From the NCBI RefSeq assembly GCF_000701805.1, contig NZ_JNJW01000001.1:107803-171802 (forward strand): a DNA stretch of 64,000 bases. The letters are read 5' to 3'. Shown piece after piece: positions 12,563 through 23,248 of this stretch. The DNA is from Mycoplasmopsis iners ATCC 19705. GTDB taxonomy: Bacteria > Bacillota_I > Bacilli_A > Mycoplasmatales > Metamycoplasmataceae. The first letter of the stretch is position 1. Every line of letters begins with the position of its first letter. The notes beneath the pieces are model-generated. The model made no database searches. It was not told where the DNA came from and worked only from the letters and a program-made list of their open reading frames with translations. The position numbers and the translations under genes were made by a program.

Positions 12563-13814
12563 TATCATCTCCTAAGAAAAGGAAAGGATTTGTTTTATTT
12601 AAGTAAGCTTCATAAATTAATGATCAATACATTAAAGCAACTATTTGACCCAAAGAAATTTCATCAGCTTCTTCAATTTTAATCCGGCAAACCGGCAATG
12701 AAGCGATATTAGAAACTGTGTTGATTAAACTTTTATTTACTTGTTTGTTATAAAAAGATAATTTATTGTTTTTCATTTTGAAAGTCAAGTCTTTTAAATA
12801 AATTTCATCGCTAATAATAAAATCTGTTTGTTCGTTGTTTAATTCATAAAATGTAACAAATAAATTACGGTTGTTTTCTAATAAAAATTGACCATATTTG
12901 GCTATTTCATAGGGAAAAATGGCATTAATCAAACTCTTATTTTTGTTTATATAATTCAAATTCAAGAAATTATTTTGGTATGCTAAAAAATTATTAAACA
13001 ATGAATTTAACCCTATATTAAAATGAATTTTTTTGTCTTTTTTCAAATCAAAATTAATATAACCCAATTTAAAGGCTAAATTATTGTCAATAATTTTGTT
13101 TGTATAATCGAACGAAGCAATTGAATAACCTTCTAAAATTTTTTCAATGTTCGCACCTTTTAAAAATAATAGTAATAGATTGATTTCGCTAAAAAAAGCA
13201 AAATGATAATCCAAAATTGAAGGAATAATTAATTTATTATTTTCTTCAATTGGCAAAGCAAATAATTGTTCTTCTAATTCTTCTTTAGATATCAAATAAA
13301 CATTATTAAAAGCATTGTAAAAACCTAAATTAGCCTGCATTTTATTAACAATCAATTTAATAAAATTTAAAAAAGCATCATTGAAAGTAATTAATGATGA
13401 GAATAAAATGGCTGTTGATTCTTGAGTTAATAAATGATTACATTGTTTTAATTGAGCAAAACTTTGTTCGCTAAATTCATTGGCATTGAAAAAAATAAAA
13501 TTAATTTTATTAGCTGTTAATAAATCATTATTGAAGAGATAATTAAAGCCCGCTTGAAAATTTTCAATAATTTCACTGGAGCAAAAAATTAAAAGATTTT
13601 TAATGTTTTTATCGACAATTTTTTTGGCAAAATTTTTAATTTCATTAATGCTGTTGTAAGAAAAGTTTAAAGCCAATTCATGGAAACCAAAATTTTCATA
13701 ACCAATCGCATTTCTTGTGCGAATTGTTTCAATTAAATTATTAGCACGATTAACTAAGTTTTCGTTTTGAAAATCAGGATAGTAATTATAAGTTTTTAAA
13801 GTAATTTTAGCCAT
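12555..13814 (-). CDS. Degenerate glucose-6-phosphate-isomerase-like protein A
   Basis: A 419-aa protein that appears to be a second diverged GPI homologue. Similar features: TRNAIGYENFG and NLLIFCSSEIIENFQAGFNYL where GPI has IGIGGSYLG, a block ESTAILFSSLITFNDAFLNF where GPI has SKSGTTTEP, and IPSILDYHFAFFSEINLLLLF followed by KGANIEKILEGYSIA where GPI has VGGRYSxLTAVGLLP. Catalytic glycine, serine and arginine positions are not recognisable, so this is even more eroded than copy B. It is coupled to an S1-like gene upstream (TAATG). The family call rests on motif order and length, not on a conserved active site. Confidence 0.55.
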
Positions 13815-14131
13815 TAGTCATCCAATGAAGCTTTAAGAGTTTCAAAACCGTGCTTAGTTTCAGCTAAATGAGCCACAAATGGTTTGCGAGCGAATAGTGG
13901 ATGAAGCGCTTTAAAATTACCTAATCCTTCTTTCTTTTCGCTATTTCATTCTTCAATAATAAAATTGATTTTTTCGCCTATTTTAAATTCTGTAAGCAAA
14001 TTATTTTTTGATCAATCTGTTACCATTTTTTTAGGAATAATAAAAACAAAATTGCGATTGCTTTTAACAACCAATTTTTGTGTTGAAATGTTAATTATTT
14101 TGCCATAGCAAATGTCGCCTTTTTTATACAT
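13814..14131 (-). CDS. S1-like RNA-binding domain protein
   Basis: A 105-aa protein beginning MYKKGDICYGKIINISTQKLVV, the first strands of an S1/OB fold. It is like small GSP13/YugI-type proteins, but ends after a basic stretch KALHPLFARKPFVAHL. Its stop overlaps the ATG of the GPI-like gene (TAATG). The start at 14131 lacks a Shine-Dalgarno; TATAAT is 9 nt upstream. It probably binds RNA or ribosomes; exact role unknown. Confidence 0.6.
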
Positions 14132-14288
14132 AGTATATTTATTATATATTAAGAGCCAAAAAAGACTTATAATAAATAAAATGCCTATTAATGTTTTGCC
14201 ATTTTTGCCTATAAAATAGCTTGATATGGCAAAAATAATGCTTTTTAACTAATTTTTAACTATTTTAATCAAAAATTTTTTTATCTAT

Positions 14289-14294
14289 TATAAT
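14289..14294 (+). promoter_or_regulatory. -10 box (TATAAT) for the tail-anchored protein gene
   Basis: An exact TATAAT lies 53 nt before the ATG at 14348. The surrounding 14132-14347 gap is a divergent promoter region with no ORF; it also holds an imperfect inverted repeat, TTTTGCC ... GGCAAAA, at about 14202-14240. Confidence 0.5.
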
Positions 14295-14347
14295 ATACAT
14301 ATATTAATATTTAAATTTAGCCTAAAATTAGGCAAAAAGGACAAAAA

Positions 14348-15700
14348 ATGAAAAGACTTTTATGCTATTATGAACCTAAAAAAGACTCAATGTATCCTTG
14401 ATTATTAAAACACCCAAAAATCAAAGTTGGTCTTGCAAAATTTAAAACAAGAAAAGAAGCAATGCAATGATATATGCTTTTAAAATTCGAAACTTCAGTT
14501 TGATTCCAAAATGAAAACAGAATCTGAGGTGGTCAATTAACAATTGATAACGAAGGTAATGAATGAAACAACTATATTAAAGTTTCAGGTTTTGATGGTG
14601 GAGAAAATTATGAAGCAGTTTGTGAAGAATTTGCTATCGATCCGCGTACTTTCCAATTCGACTACAAAAAAGCTGAAAAAAGACTTAAAGATTTAGACTT
14701 TGTTTTATTACATGATCCATACACCTACTTCCCAGCAGAATTAGAAATTGCTAAAAAATCACGTAAGGAAATGATTGATTTAGATCAATTAAATCTTTTA
14801 AAAGAAAAATACGAAGAAAAAATTACTGTTTTAGAAAAAGAATTAAAAGAACAAAGCGAAAAAACCCAAGAAGTTAGAATTGAAACTAAATACATCAAAG
14901 AAGGCAAAACATACGTTGTTCACTATGAAGAATTCTTAAACTTAACTGAAGACAAACAATTAGATGCATTAGCACTTTACTTAACCAAAATTAAAGAAGT
15001 TATCAAACACACAGAAAAACAAACAATAGCTGTTACTGATTATGACAGAATTATGGACAACATCGAAAGATTAGATGAAGTGGCTGCTATTGCTAAAAAT
15101 AAAGCAAATGAAGAAAACAAGAAATTATTTGAAAAAGTTCTTGAACAAATCAAACACAACCAATTAGAATTACTTAAAAAATTCGAAGTAAATCAAAAAT
15201 TAAATGATGTTCCAGAACACTTCGCTTACTACTACAACGAAGGTAGAGAAGAAAAAATTTCTGTTGCTTATGAAGTTTCATATGTTTTATTAGGATTATT
15301 ACATGTTGGATTTGTTAAATTAAATGAATACCAATACCCAGTTGACTATGTTATTGATCCTTCAAAATATGGTGTTGCTATTATCGCTGACGAAGCTAAA
15401 GAAGTTGCAACTCCAGTTGTTGTACAACCAAAAGAAGAAGTTATTACCAAAGTTATTGAAAAAGAAGTTATTGTTTATAAACAAGATATGCCTGAATTCT
15501 GAACAGGTGCTGTTCAACCACTTACTCCAGAATACATCAATGACAACCAATTAGTTAAAGATGAAAATAACATTTACAAACCAAGTAAATGATACACAGC
15601 ATGATTATTACTTTTAGTTTTATTAATCTTAGGAGTAATTGCAGTTATCGTGTTATTCATTTTACAATTAGCCGGAGTAGTATCACTTTTTAACGTTTAA
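14348..15700 (+). CDS. Tail-anchored coiled-coil membrane protein
   Basis: A 450-aa protein with no N-terminal signal peptide. The first ~120 residues are aromatic-rich (WYMLLKFETSVWF, RIWGGQLTIDNEGNEW) with several UGA-Trp codons. A long charged helical region follows (about 140-330). A Val/Pro/Glu-rich linker (TPVVVQPKEEVITKVIEKEV) leads to a single hydrophobic C-terminal helix, TAWLLLLVLLILGVIAVIVL. That topology puts nearly everything in the cytoplasm. It resembles a mycoplasma-restricted conserved family (possibly the MAG3090-type family, from memory). AAAGGACAAAAA precedes the ATG. Function unknown. Confidence 0.75.
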
Positions 15701-15715
15701 TGAGAGAAAATAGAA

Positions 15716-15741
15716 TTAAAAAAGCCCAAGGGCTTTTTTAG
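15716..15741 (+). terminator. Terminator after the tail-anchored protein gene
   Basis: AAAAAAGCCC, AA, GGGCTTTTTT: a compact GC-capped hairpin with a T run. Confidence 0.9.
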
Positions 15742-15774
15742 TCTTTTATAGCCTTTTAAAAACAAGGAGAATGT

Positions 15775-17142
15775 ATGAAAAATACTCAAAAAAATGTCAC
15801 AAAAATCATTAATCATTTAAAAAATGCTGGTTTTGTTTTTCAAGGAAGTGAAATTTATGGCGGGCTTGCTAACACTTGAGATTATGGTCCTTTAGGTTCA
15901 TTATTAAAAGATAATATTGAGGCCGTTTGAAAGAAAGAATTTATCACAAAAGAGAGAAACAATTACTTATTAGATTCTAAAATTTTGATGAACCCACAAG
16001 TTTGAAAAACTTCAGGACACTTATCTAATTTTAATGATCCATTAATTGAAAATAAAACTAATGGTAAAAGATATCGTGCTGACAAATTAATTCAAGAAAT
16101 TAACCCTGATTTAGTGCCCGAAACACTTTCGTTTGAACGAATGCGTGACTTTTTAGTTGAAAACCTTAAAGAATACGAAGGGGCAAAAACTAATTGAAGT
16201 GACATTAGAAAATTTAATTTAATGTTCGAAACCAAACAAGGGGTTTTAGAAGATTCAAAAAGCATTATTTACTTAAGACCTGAAACTACTCAAGGTATCA
16301 TGGTTAACTTTAAAAACGTGCAAAGAGCCATGAGAGCAAAAATGCCGATGGGAATTGGTCAAGTGGGTAAAAGTTTTAGAAACGAAGTAACACCAGGAAA
16401 CTTTATTTTCAGAACCAGAGAATTTGAACAAATGGAATTGGAAGTATTCTGTAATCCAAATGAAGCTGAGCAAATGTATCACAATTACATTAATAAAGCC
16501 ATGACATTTGTTAAAAAATTAGGCTTAAACAGTGAAAATGTAAGATTAAGAGAACATGAAAAAGAAGAATTATCACATTATTCTTCTGGAACTAGTGACA
16601 TTGAGTATTTATTCCCATTTGGTTGAGGTGAATTATTAGGTATTGCTAATAGAACAAACTTCGACTTAAAATCACATATGGAAGCTACCGGTGAAGATTT
16701 AACTTATTTAGATCCATACACCAATGAAAAATACATTCCTTATGTAATTGAACCATCTATGGGGTTAGACCGTTTAATGTTTGCCATAATTATTGATGCT
16801 TATGATGAAGAAGAATTAGCGGAAGGTGATGTAAGAACTGTTTTAAGACTTACTAATGAATTAGCTCCTTATAAAGTGGCTGTTTTACCTTTAGTTAAAA
16901 AATTAAATGAACAAGCTAATGAATTGTTTGCAAAATTAATTGATGCTAATTTATCAGCAACTTATGATGAAGCCGGTTCAATTGGCAAAAGATACCGTAG
17001 ACAAGATTCGATTGGAACTCCTTATTGTGTAACCATTGACTATGATACTTTAAATGATCAATCAGTTACAGTGCGTCATAGAGATTCAATGGAACAAGTG
17101 AGAATTAAAATTGACGAATTAATTAACTACTTAAATAAATAA
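15775..17142 (+). CDS. glyS: Glycyl-tRNA synthetase (dimeric, eukaryote-like type)
   Basis: A 455-aa class II synthetase of the single-chain alpha2 type. [18 protein letters not shown] near the N-terminus is diagnostic of Gly[16 protein letters not shown] and [13 protein letters not shown] are motif 2 region; [18 protein letters not shown] is motif 3. The C-terminal anticodon-binding domain includes [11 protein letters not shown]. Of the two ATGs after AAGGAG (15771 and 15775), only 15775 is in frame, 5 nt away. dnaG follows after 19 nt, so glyS, dnaG and rpoD likely form one operon. Confidence 0.97.
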
Positions 17143-17161
17143 AATAATGTGAAGGAACAAA

Positions 17162-19027
17162 ATGAGTAAGGACAATATTTATTCGCAAGTAATTGCTGCT
17201 AATGACATAGTTAATGTTATTAATCAGTTTATTCCTTTGACAAAAAAAGGCAGATCTTATGTCGGCCTTTGTCCTTTTCACTCTGATAGCACTCCTTCAA
17301 TGTCTGTTGCACCTGACAAGCAAGTGTTTAAATGCTTTTCTTGCGGCGTGGGCGGTAATGCTTTAACATTTGTAGAAAAGTATAAAAAAATTAGCAAGTT
17401 TGAAGCTTTACAATATTTGGCTTCATTACATGGTATTGACGTTAGTCAATATAATAATTATCAACCTAAAGAAATTTATAGCCCAAGCGCTAAAGAACAA
17501 ATTGAATTATTAGACAAAGTAAATTCTTTTTATAAGACAGAATTTATCAAACATCAATTTGGATTATTAAATGATTTTTATAATCAAAGGCATTTGACAA
17601 ATGATATTTTAGATCATTTTGATATTGGTTTTAGTGATGAGCAAGACTTTAATACAATGTTTGCTGACACAATTAAAACACAAGCCGATCTATTTCAACA
17701 ATGTTCTTTAATCAACGAAAATGGTTATAGCATTTATCGCAATCGGGTTATGTTCGCCATCCGTGATGAACATAATTCAGTTGTCGGTTTTAGTGGCAGA
17801 ACATTAATTAAAGATGAAAAACCAAAATACATTAATAGTGCCGAAAGTGAAGTTTTTAGAAAATCTAATATTCTTTACAATTACTATAATGCTTCTAATT
17901 CGGCTAATGGTAAAAATGAATTAATTATTACCGAAGGTTTTTTTGATGTAATTGCTTTATACAAAGCTTCAATTACAAATGCTGTTGGTTTAATGGGAAC
18001 AGCACTAACCAAAAATCACTTTAATTTAGTTAAAAATAAAAAAATTATCTTGTTTTTAGATGGTGATGAAGCAGGTCAAAATGCAACCTTAAAATCAGCC
18101 AAATTCTTGCTTGAATATGGCATTGATGTAAAAATCGTTATAAACCCAACATCACTTGACCCTGATGAATTATTAAATGCTCATGGACCTGAATACTTGC
18201 AAAATCTAATTAAACAAGCTGTTAGCGCAATTGATTTCATTTATGAACATTTATTAAATAAACACAATTTGATTAAAAATGGCTTCAACGATGTCGGTCG
18301 TCTAAAAGATTTTATAGCTGATTTTTCAACTTATATTGCCACATCGCCATTAGAAGTGATTAACTATTATCAAGGAAAAATCAAAAGCGAACTTAAATAT
18401 GAAGTTTCATTTAAGCCTAAAGCAACCAAATTAGAATCGCATACTTTCGAAGACACTCAAACAATGGAAATACCTGTTGATAATTGGTATGAACCACAAC
18501 CTCCAAAAGTAGAGACGCCAAAATTAAGAAAAAAACAAGAAAAAGAAAATCTTCAAAGGCGCGATTGAATTGACAAATTGTTTTACTTAATCTTAAGTTT
18601 TCCAGGTTTAAGCAATTTATTTTTAAACAAAATTCAAACACAAAATGATGAAGATTTCGATTTTACAGGCATGCAAAATGAAAATACTAAAAAAGAAATT
18701 TTCACACAAATATATGCTGGTCAAATAAATAATAAAACCATAGAATATTACACCGAATATTTTGCCGATTCGGATTTTATAAGAATTAAAGAAAATATTT
18801 CAAAAGCAATTGAGCGATTGCCACTTAATGAAGCAATTAGCGCAACTTTTGAACAATTTTATGAAAAGGCTAAAGATTTTAACATTAAACACAATCTTGA
18901 TTTTGCTACAAAAAAGGTAAAAGAGATTAATGTTCCAAAGGAAGCAGAAGAACAAATTTACAAACAATTAAACCAAAAATCTCATGAATTCTATAATAGG
19001 AGCAATCGAAAATATGAAAAAAAATAA
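17162..19027 (+). CDS. dnaG: DNA primase
   Basis: A 621-aa primase for Okazaki fragment priming. The N-terminal CHC2-type zinc ribbon is CPFHSDSTPSM then CFSCGVGG. The TOPRIM domain is in the middle: LIITEGFFDVIALYKA and IILFLDGDEAG. The C-terminal DnaB-interacting region is helical and poorly conserved. A UGA-Trp codon at 18568 joins the two parts. AAGGAACAA precedes the ATG. Its last 14 nt overlap the rpoD start, the usual macromolecular synthesis operon order. Confidence 0.96.
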
Positions 19028-20609
19028 AGAACAAATCGATTCAAGCACAGCAACAGTGATTGATTTAATTAAGCAACATGCTGCTAAAAAAGGCAAAAAA
19101 ACATTGAGTCAAGAAGAAGTGTATGACTATTTAAATAAAATTAAAGTTGAAATCACTGATGATGAAGTTGACCATATGTTTGAAACTTTAATGCAAAATG
19201 GCATTATAACTAATGATGCCGATGAAGGCGACTTAGATTTTGTTGGTGACGAAGATTTTGAAATAGAAAATCTTAAACTTGATGATTTAGAACAAAGTGG
19301 TGAAATTGATTTAGAAGACACAGAAGAATTAGAATTACATCATGAAGAAGATGATGAAGAATCTGATTATGATAATGATTCTGATGAAGAAGACGAAAAA
19401 CACTATAAAAAAGAAGAAAAAAGAAAAAGAGACGAAGAAGATTATTCAAATTCATTAGACCCTGAAATGAGTAATTACATCGATGGATTCGATAGTGATT
19501 TTGATGACGAAGATGACTATGTTTATGATGACGATGATGATTATTCAGATGAAAGCAGTTATGCTGAATATGAAGATGACGAAGAAGAAGTTGCTAAAAA
19601 AGACCATAAAAATTCAAAAAGAAAATCACGTGGCGAAGAAATTGAATTAGAAAACTTCGACGACAAAGATATTACTCTTGATTTGGAAGAAGATACTAAA
19701 AAAAGTGCCAAAGAATTAAGAAATAAATTAACAGAAACTAATGATATTGTTAAATGGTACATGCGTTGAATTGGTAAATACGGTAAACTTTTAACCAAAG
19801 AAGAAGAAGAAAAATTAGCCAAAGAAATGGGCAAAGGTGGCTTTAAAGGTAAAAGAGCTAGAGATAAGCTTATTAAACGCAACCTTCGTTTAGTTATTAA
19901 CAATGCTAAAAAATACAAAAATAGAGGTTTAAGTTTTATTGACTTAATTTCAGAAGGTAACTCTGGAATTGTTAAAGCAGTTAAAAAATACAATGTTGAT
20001 ACAGGTTTTAAATTTTCAACTTATGCAACTTGATGAATTAGACAAGCTATTACTAGAGCTGTGGCAGATCAAGCTAGAACTATTCGTGTTCCAGTACACA
20101 AGGTTGAAACAATTAATAAAATCAGCAAAATCGAAAGAGAATTACAACAAGAATTAGGGCATCAACCAACAGACGAACAAATTGCTGAAAGATATGGCAA
20201 TGGTTATGATGCTGATAAAGTTAGATATATTCGTAAAATTAACATCGATCCTATTTCATTAGACAAACAAATTGGTAAAGAAAATGATTCATCATTTAGT
20301 GATTTTGTTAAAGACGAAAATGTAGTAAATCCAATTGATTTTGCTGCAAATGAAGAATTAATTGAACATCTTAATGAAATTTTGAAAAAAGTATTAGATG
20401 CCAGCGAATATGAATTAATTTGCAAACGGTATGGAGTTGGTGAAAACCCAGCTGACAATAACAGAAGATATGAAATTCATTCTTTAGAAGACCTAGCAGA
20501 AGAAAGAGGCGTTTCAAAAGAAAGAATTCGTCAAATCGAAAATAAAATTTTGAAGAAAATCAAAAATAATTCAAACTATGGAAAATTATTAAAGGACTTT
20601 GCTAAATAA
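19014..20609 (+). CDS. rpoD: RNA polymerase sigma factor RpoD (sigma-70)
   Basis: A 531-aa primary sigma factor. The N-terminal 240 residues are unusual: a short HTH-like region ([12 protein letters not shown]) then a very acidic stretch (about residues 80-200) with runs of Asp and Glu. The conserved core follows: region 2 with [33 protein letters not shown]; region 3; and region 4 with [18 protein letters not shown] chose ATG 19014 because AGGAG lies 11 nt before it; the in-frame ATG at 18984 lies inside dnaG without a Shine-Dalgarno. UGA-Trp codons appear at the core. Confidence 0.96.
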
Positions 20610-21394
20610 TGAAAGTTAGAAAATTAACAGATTATTTGTTCTCACTTTACCCTTTACAAAATAAAGAAATTTGAGACCCTTCTGGCTTTTCTGTTAAATT
20701 TAATCAAGCTGAAAGATTAAGAGGCGTAGTTAGTGCGATTGATTTAACAGACAAAGTGTTAAATAAAGCCTTAGAAATTGATGCTAATTTGATTTTAGTC
20801 CATCACCCTTTCAAGTTTTTAAAAACTTGAAAAGATGAAGATTTACAAGCCCCATATAAAAAACAAATTTTAGAAAAGCTTAAACAACACCGTATTCATG
20901 TTTTAGCTTTTCATACAAACTTTGACAATGCGCCATTTGGTACTTCTAAAAGAATTGTAGAATTTTTAGGTTTAATTAATTATTTAAAACAACACGATAA
21001 CCCTTATGCTGGTGTGATTGAATATAAAACCAATTTGAATGAACTAGTTGCTTTAATTAAAAATAAATTTGGCTTTCAAGCCTTAAGAACTAATTTGCCA
21101 AAAGACCTATGAAACAACGAAATAAGTAAAATTGCAATTTTGTCTGGGTCAGGTGCTAATGTTGAAATTAATAACTTAAAAAACGAAGGTTTTGATTTAA
21201 TAATTACTAGCGATATTAAATGAAGTGATTGAATTAATTATCAACAAACTAAAACTAACATTTTAGAAATTCCTCACTTAGATGAAGAAGTTTTTGCACA
21301 AGTTATTTACAATGATGTAGTTAATTTCATTCCCAAAAAACATCCTATGCCAGTGGAAATAGTTAAATTAGAAGAGCCTTATCAAAACATTTAA
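20609..21394 (+). CDS. Nif3-like dinuclear metal centre protein (YqfO/YbgI family)
   Basis: A 261-aa Nif3/DUF34 protein. Metal-binding residues are visible in ILVHHPFKFLKTW (His-His), VLAFHTNFDNAPFGTSKRI, and toward the C-terminus IITSDIKWSDW and LEIPHLDEEVFAQ. It corresponds to the short form without the inserted PII-like domain. Its ATG overlaps the rpoD stop (TAATG). Nif3 genes often follow rpoD and trmK in Firmicutes; here it directly follows rpoD. Biochemical role is uncertain across the family. Confidence 0.9.
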
Positions 21395-21423
21395 GACACA
21401 TAATTAATTGTGTCTTTTTTATT
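21394..21423 (+). terminator. Terminator of the glyS-dnaG-rpoD-nif3 operon
   Basis: AGACACA and TGTGTCT pair around an AT loop, then six T residues. Confidence 0.85.
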
Positions 21424-21572
21424 ATTTTTTGCCTATATAGGCGGCTTTTTTACTTAATTTTAACAATAAATCAATCGTATTTAAAGCCTAAAACACCTAT
21501 GAAACAGCACTTTTGGCAAAATTAATATTAATTTCTATAAAAACAATAAGCAAACAAAATTTATACATTAAA

Positions 21573-21578
21573 TATAAT
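21573..21578 (+). promoter_or_regulatory. -10 box (TATAAT) of the racemase gene
   Basis: TATAAT 18 nt upstream of the ATG, followed by the AAGGAG ribosome-binding site. The remainder of the 21424-21595 gap has no ORF and holds the second copy of the GCACTTTTGGCAAAA block. Confidence 0.55.
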
Positions 21579-21595
21579 TTAAACAAGGAGAATGT

Positions 21596-22666
21596 ATGAA
21601 TAAATACCCAAGAATTGTTATAAACGAAACAAAATTTAAAAACAATGTTAAAAAAGCTATAGAAATTTGCCAAAGAAAAGGTATTGAAGTTTTAGCTGTT
21701 ACTAAAGGTTTTGTCGGAAATAGAAGAATGGCTGAATTATATGCTGAATGTGGCATTAAAATGTTTGGCGATTCAAGAATTGAAAATTTTAAAATTTATG
21801 CTGATATTCCAGGACATAAACAATTATTAAAATTGCCTCAGATTGAAGAAATACCTGAATTAATTAAATATTGCGATTCATCATTAAACGGTGATTTAAA
21901 CATTATTAAAGCAATTAGTGAATATGTTTTAGAAAATGACCAAAAACCCCACAAAATAGTTTTAATGGTTGATTTAGGCGATCGCAGAGAAGGCGTTTTA
22001 CCAAATGAAGTTGATTTGACAGTTGCTGAAATTCTAAAACTCAAAGGTGTTGAATTAATTGGTTTAGGATGCAATTTTGGTTGTTATGGAGCTAGAATTC
22101 CTTCGGTTGAAGCAATGAATGAATTTGCTCAAATTGTTAAAATGATTGAAGCAAAATATCAAATTAAATTGACACATATTTCAGGTGGAAATTCATTAAG
22201 CTTACATATGGTTTGAGAAAATACTATGCCTGAAATTGTTAATGTGCTAAGAATGGGTTTTGCTATGATTTTTGGCACCGAAGACAAATACCGTTTAACA
22301 ATTGAAGGAATGTATCGTGACGCTTTTCGTTGTGAAGCCGAAGTTGTCGAAGTTGATTTTAAAAGTTCTATGCCTATAGGACCAGCTGGTATTGATGCTT
22401 TTGGTAACAAGCCACATTTTGAAGATATTGGTGATATTAAAAGATTAATTCTATCAATTGGCAAATTAGACACATCATTTTCTGATATGTATCCAAGGGA
22501 TAAAAAACTTCAAATTTTAGGCGGTTCAAGCGATTTAATGATCATTAATGCAAATGAAAGTGATCACAATTACAAAGTTGGCGACATTATAACTTTTGAT
22601 TTAGATTGAGGAAGTTTACTTTACTTATTTAATTCAAAATTTGTTGAAAAAGTTTTTGAAAAATAA
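21596..22666 (+). CDS. PLP-dependent amino-acid racemase (alanine/ornithine racemase family)
   Basis: A 356-aa fold-type III PLP enzyme. The Schiff-base lysine is K37 in LAVTKGFVGN. VDLGDRREGV, LIGLGCNFGCYG and ISGGNSLSLHMV are conserved blocks, with GFAMIFGTED near the phosphate site. The pattern is closer to ornithine racemase (Orr)-like proteins than to cell-wall Alr; this fits a wall-less organism that needs no D-alanine for peptidoglycan. Substrate unknown. AAGGAGAATGT precedes the chosen ATG. Monocistronic. Confidence 0.85.
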
Positions 22667-22675
22667 GCTTTTTGA

Positions 22676-22701
22676 ATGTGTTCATAGAACACATTTTTTT
22701 A
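22676..22701 (+). terminator. Terminator of the racemase gene
   Basis: ATGTGTTC, ATA, GAACACAT hairpin followed by seven T residues. Confidence 0.88.
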
Positions 22702-22720
22702 ATTTTTATTTAATATAACA

Positions 22721-22726
22721 TATAAT
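22721..22726 (+). promoter_or_regulatory. -10 box giving a probably leaderless dut transcript
   Basis: TATAAT ends 6 nt before the dut ATG and there is no Shine-Dalgarno, so transcription would begin at or next to the start codon. Confidence 0.6.
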
Positions 22727-22732
22727 AAACAT

Positions 22733-23233
22733 ATGAACTTAACACGTATATTTGAAATGCAAAAAGAATTAGATTTAAAAATTGGACAAAGAAAAGATTT
22801 AGGGTGAAAAAATCACGATGATGCCAAAATTCACCAACAAATGATGTTGGCAACATTAATTGAAGTTGCAGAGTTTGCTAATGAAGTTCAATCTTTTAAA
22901 TATTGAAAGAAACATAAGAATATTGATCATGAAAAAGTGCTAGAAGAATTTGCTGATGTTTTACATTTTCTTGGTTCTTTAGGTTATAAATACCAAATTA
23001 ACCCAAATGTTGAACCATTAATTGTGCAAAGCCAAGAGATTAATGAACAATTTACAATTTTGTTTAGTAGCATTACCAAAGCTATGTATTACACAAATAA
23101 ATATGCTATTGCTGAAATTTTTTCACTTGTTTTAGGAGCAGCTAAATTATTGAACTATTCAGAAGAACAAATTCTTAAAGCATATGAATTAAAAAATCAA
23201 AAAAATCACCAAAGAGTTGCCGAAAAATACTAG
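22733..23233 (+). CDS. dUTP diphosphatase, dimeric all-alpha type
   Basis: A 166-aa protein of the MazG-like dimeric dUTPase family, which hydrolyses dUTP to dUMP and keeps uracil out of DNA. The metal-binding helices are LATLIEVAEFANEV (ExxxE) and LEEFADVLHFLGSLGY (ExxD). The length matches Firmicute and mycoplasma family members. The start ATG at 22733 lacks a Shine-Dalgarno and sits 6 nt after TATAAT. mgtA follows after 15 nt and probably shares the transcript. Confidence 0.88.
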
Positions 23234-23248
23234 TAAAGGAGGCTAAAA

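Noticed and set aside
18984..19013. Upstream in-frame ATG for rpoD at 18984
   Set aside because: It lies deep inside dnaG and lacks a ribosome-binding site, whereas AGGAG precedes the ATG at 19014.
19559..19993. Antisense 144-codon ORF opposite rpoD
   Set aside because: A shadow of the Asp/Glu-rich coding strand; Leu/Ser-rich, without a Shine-Dalgarno.
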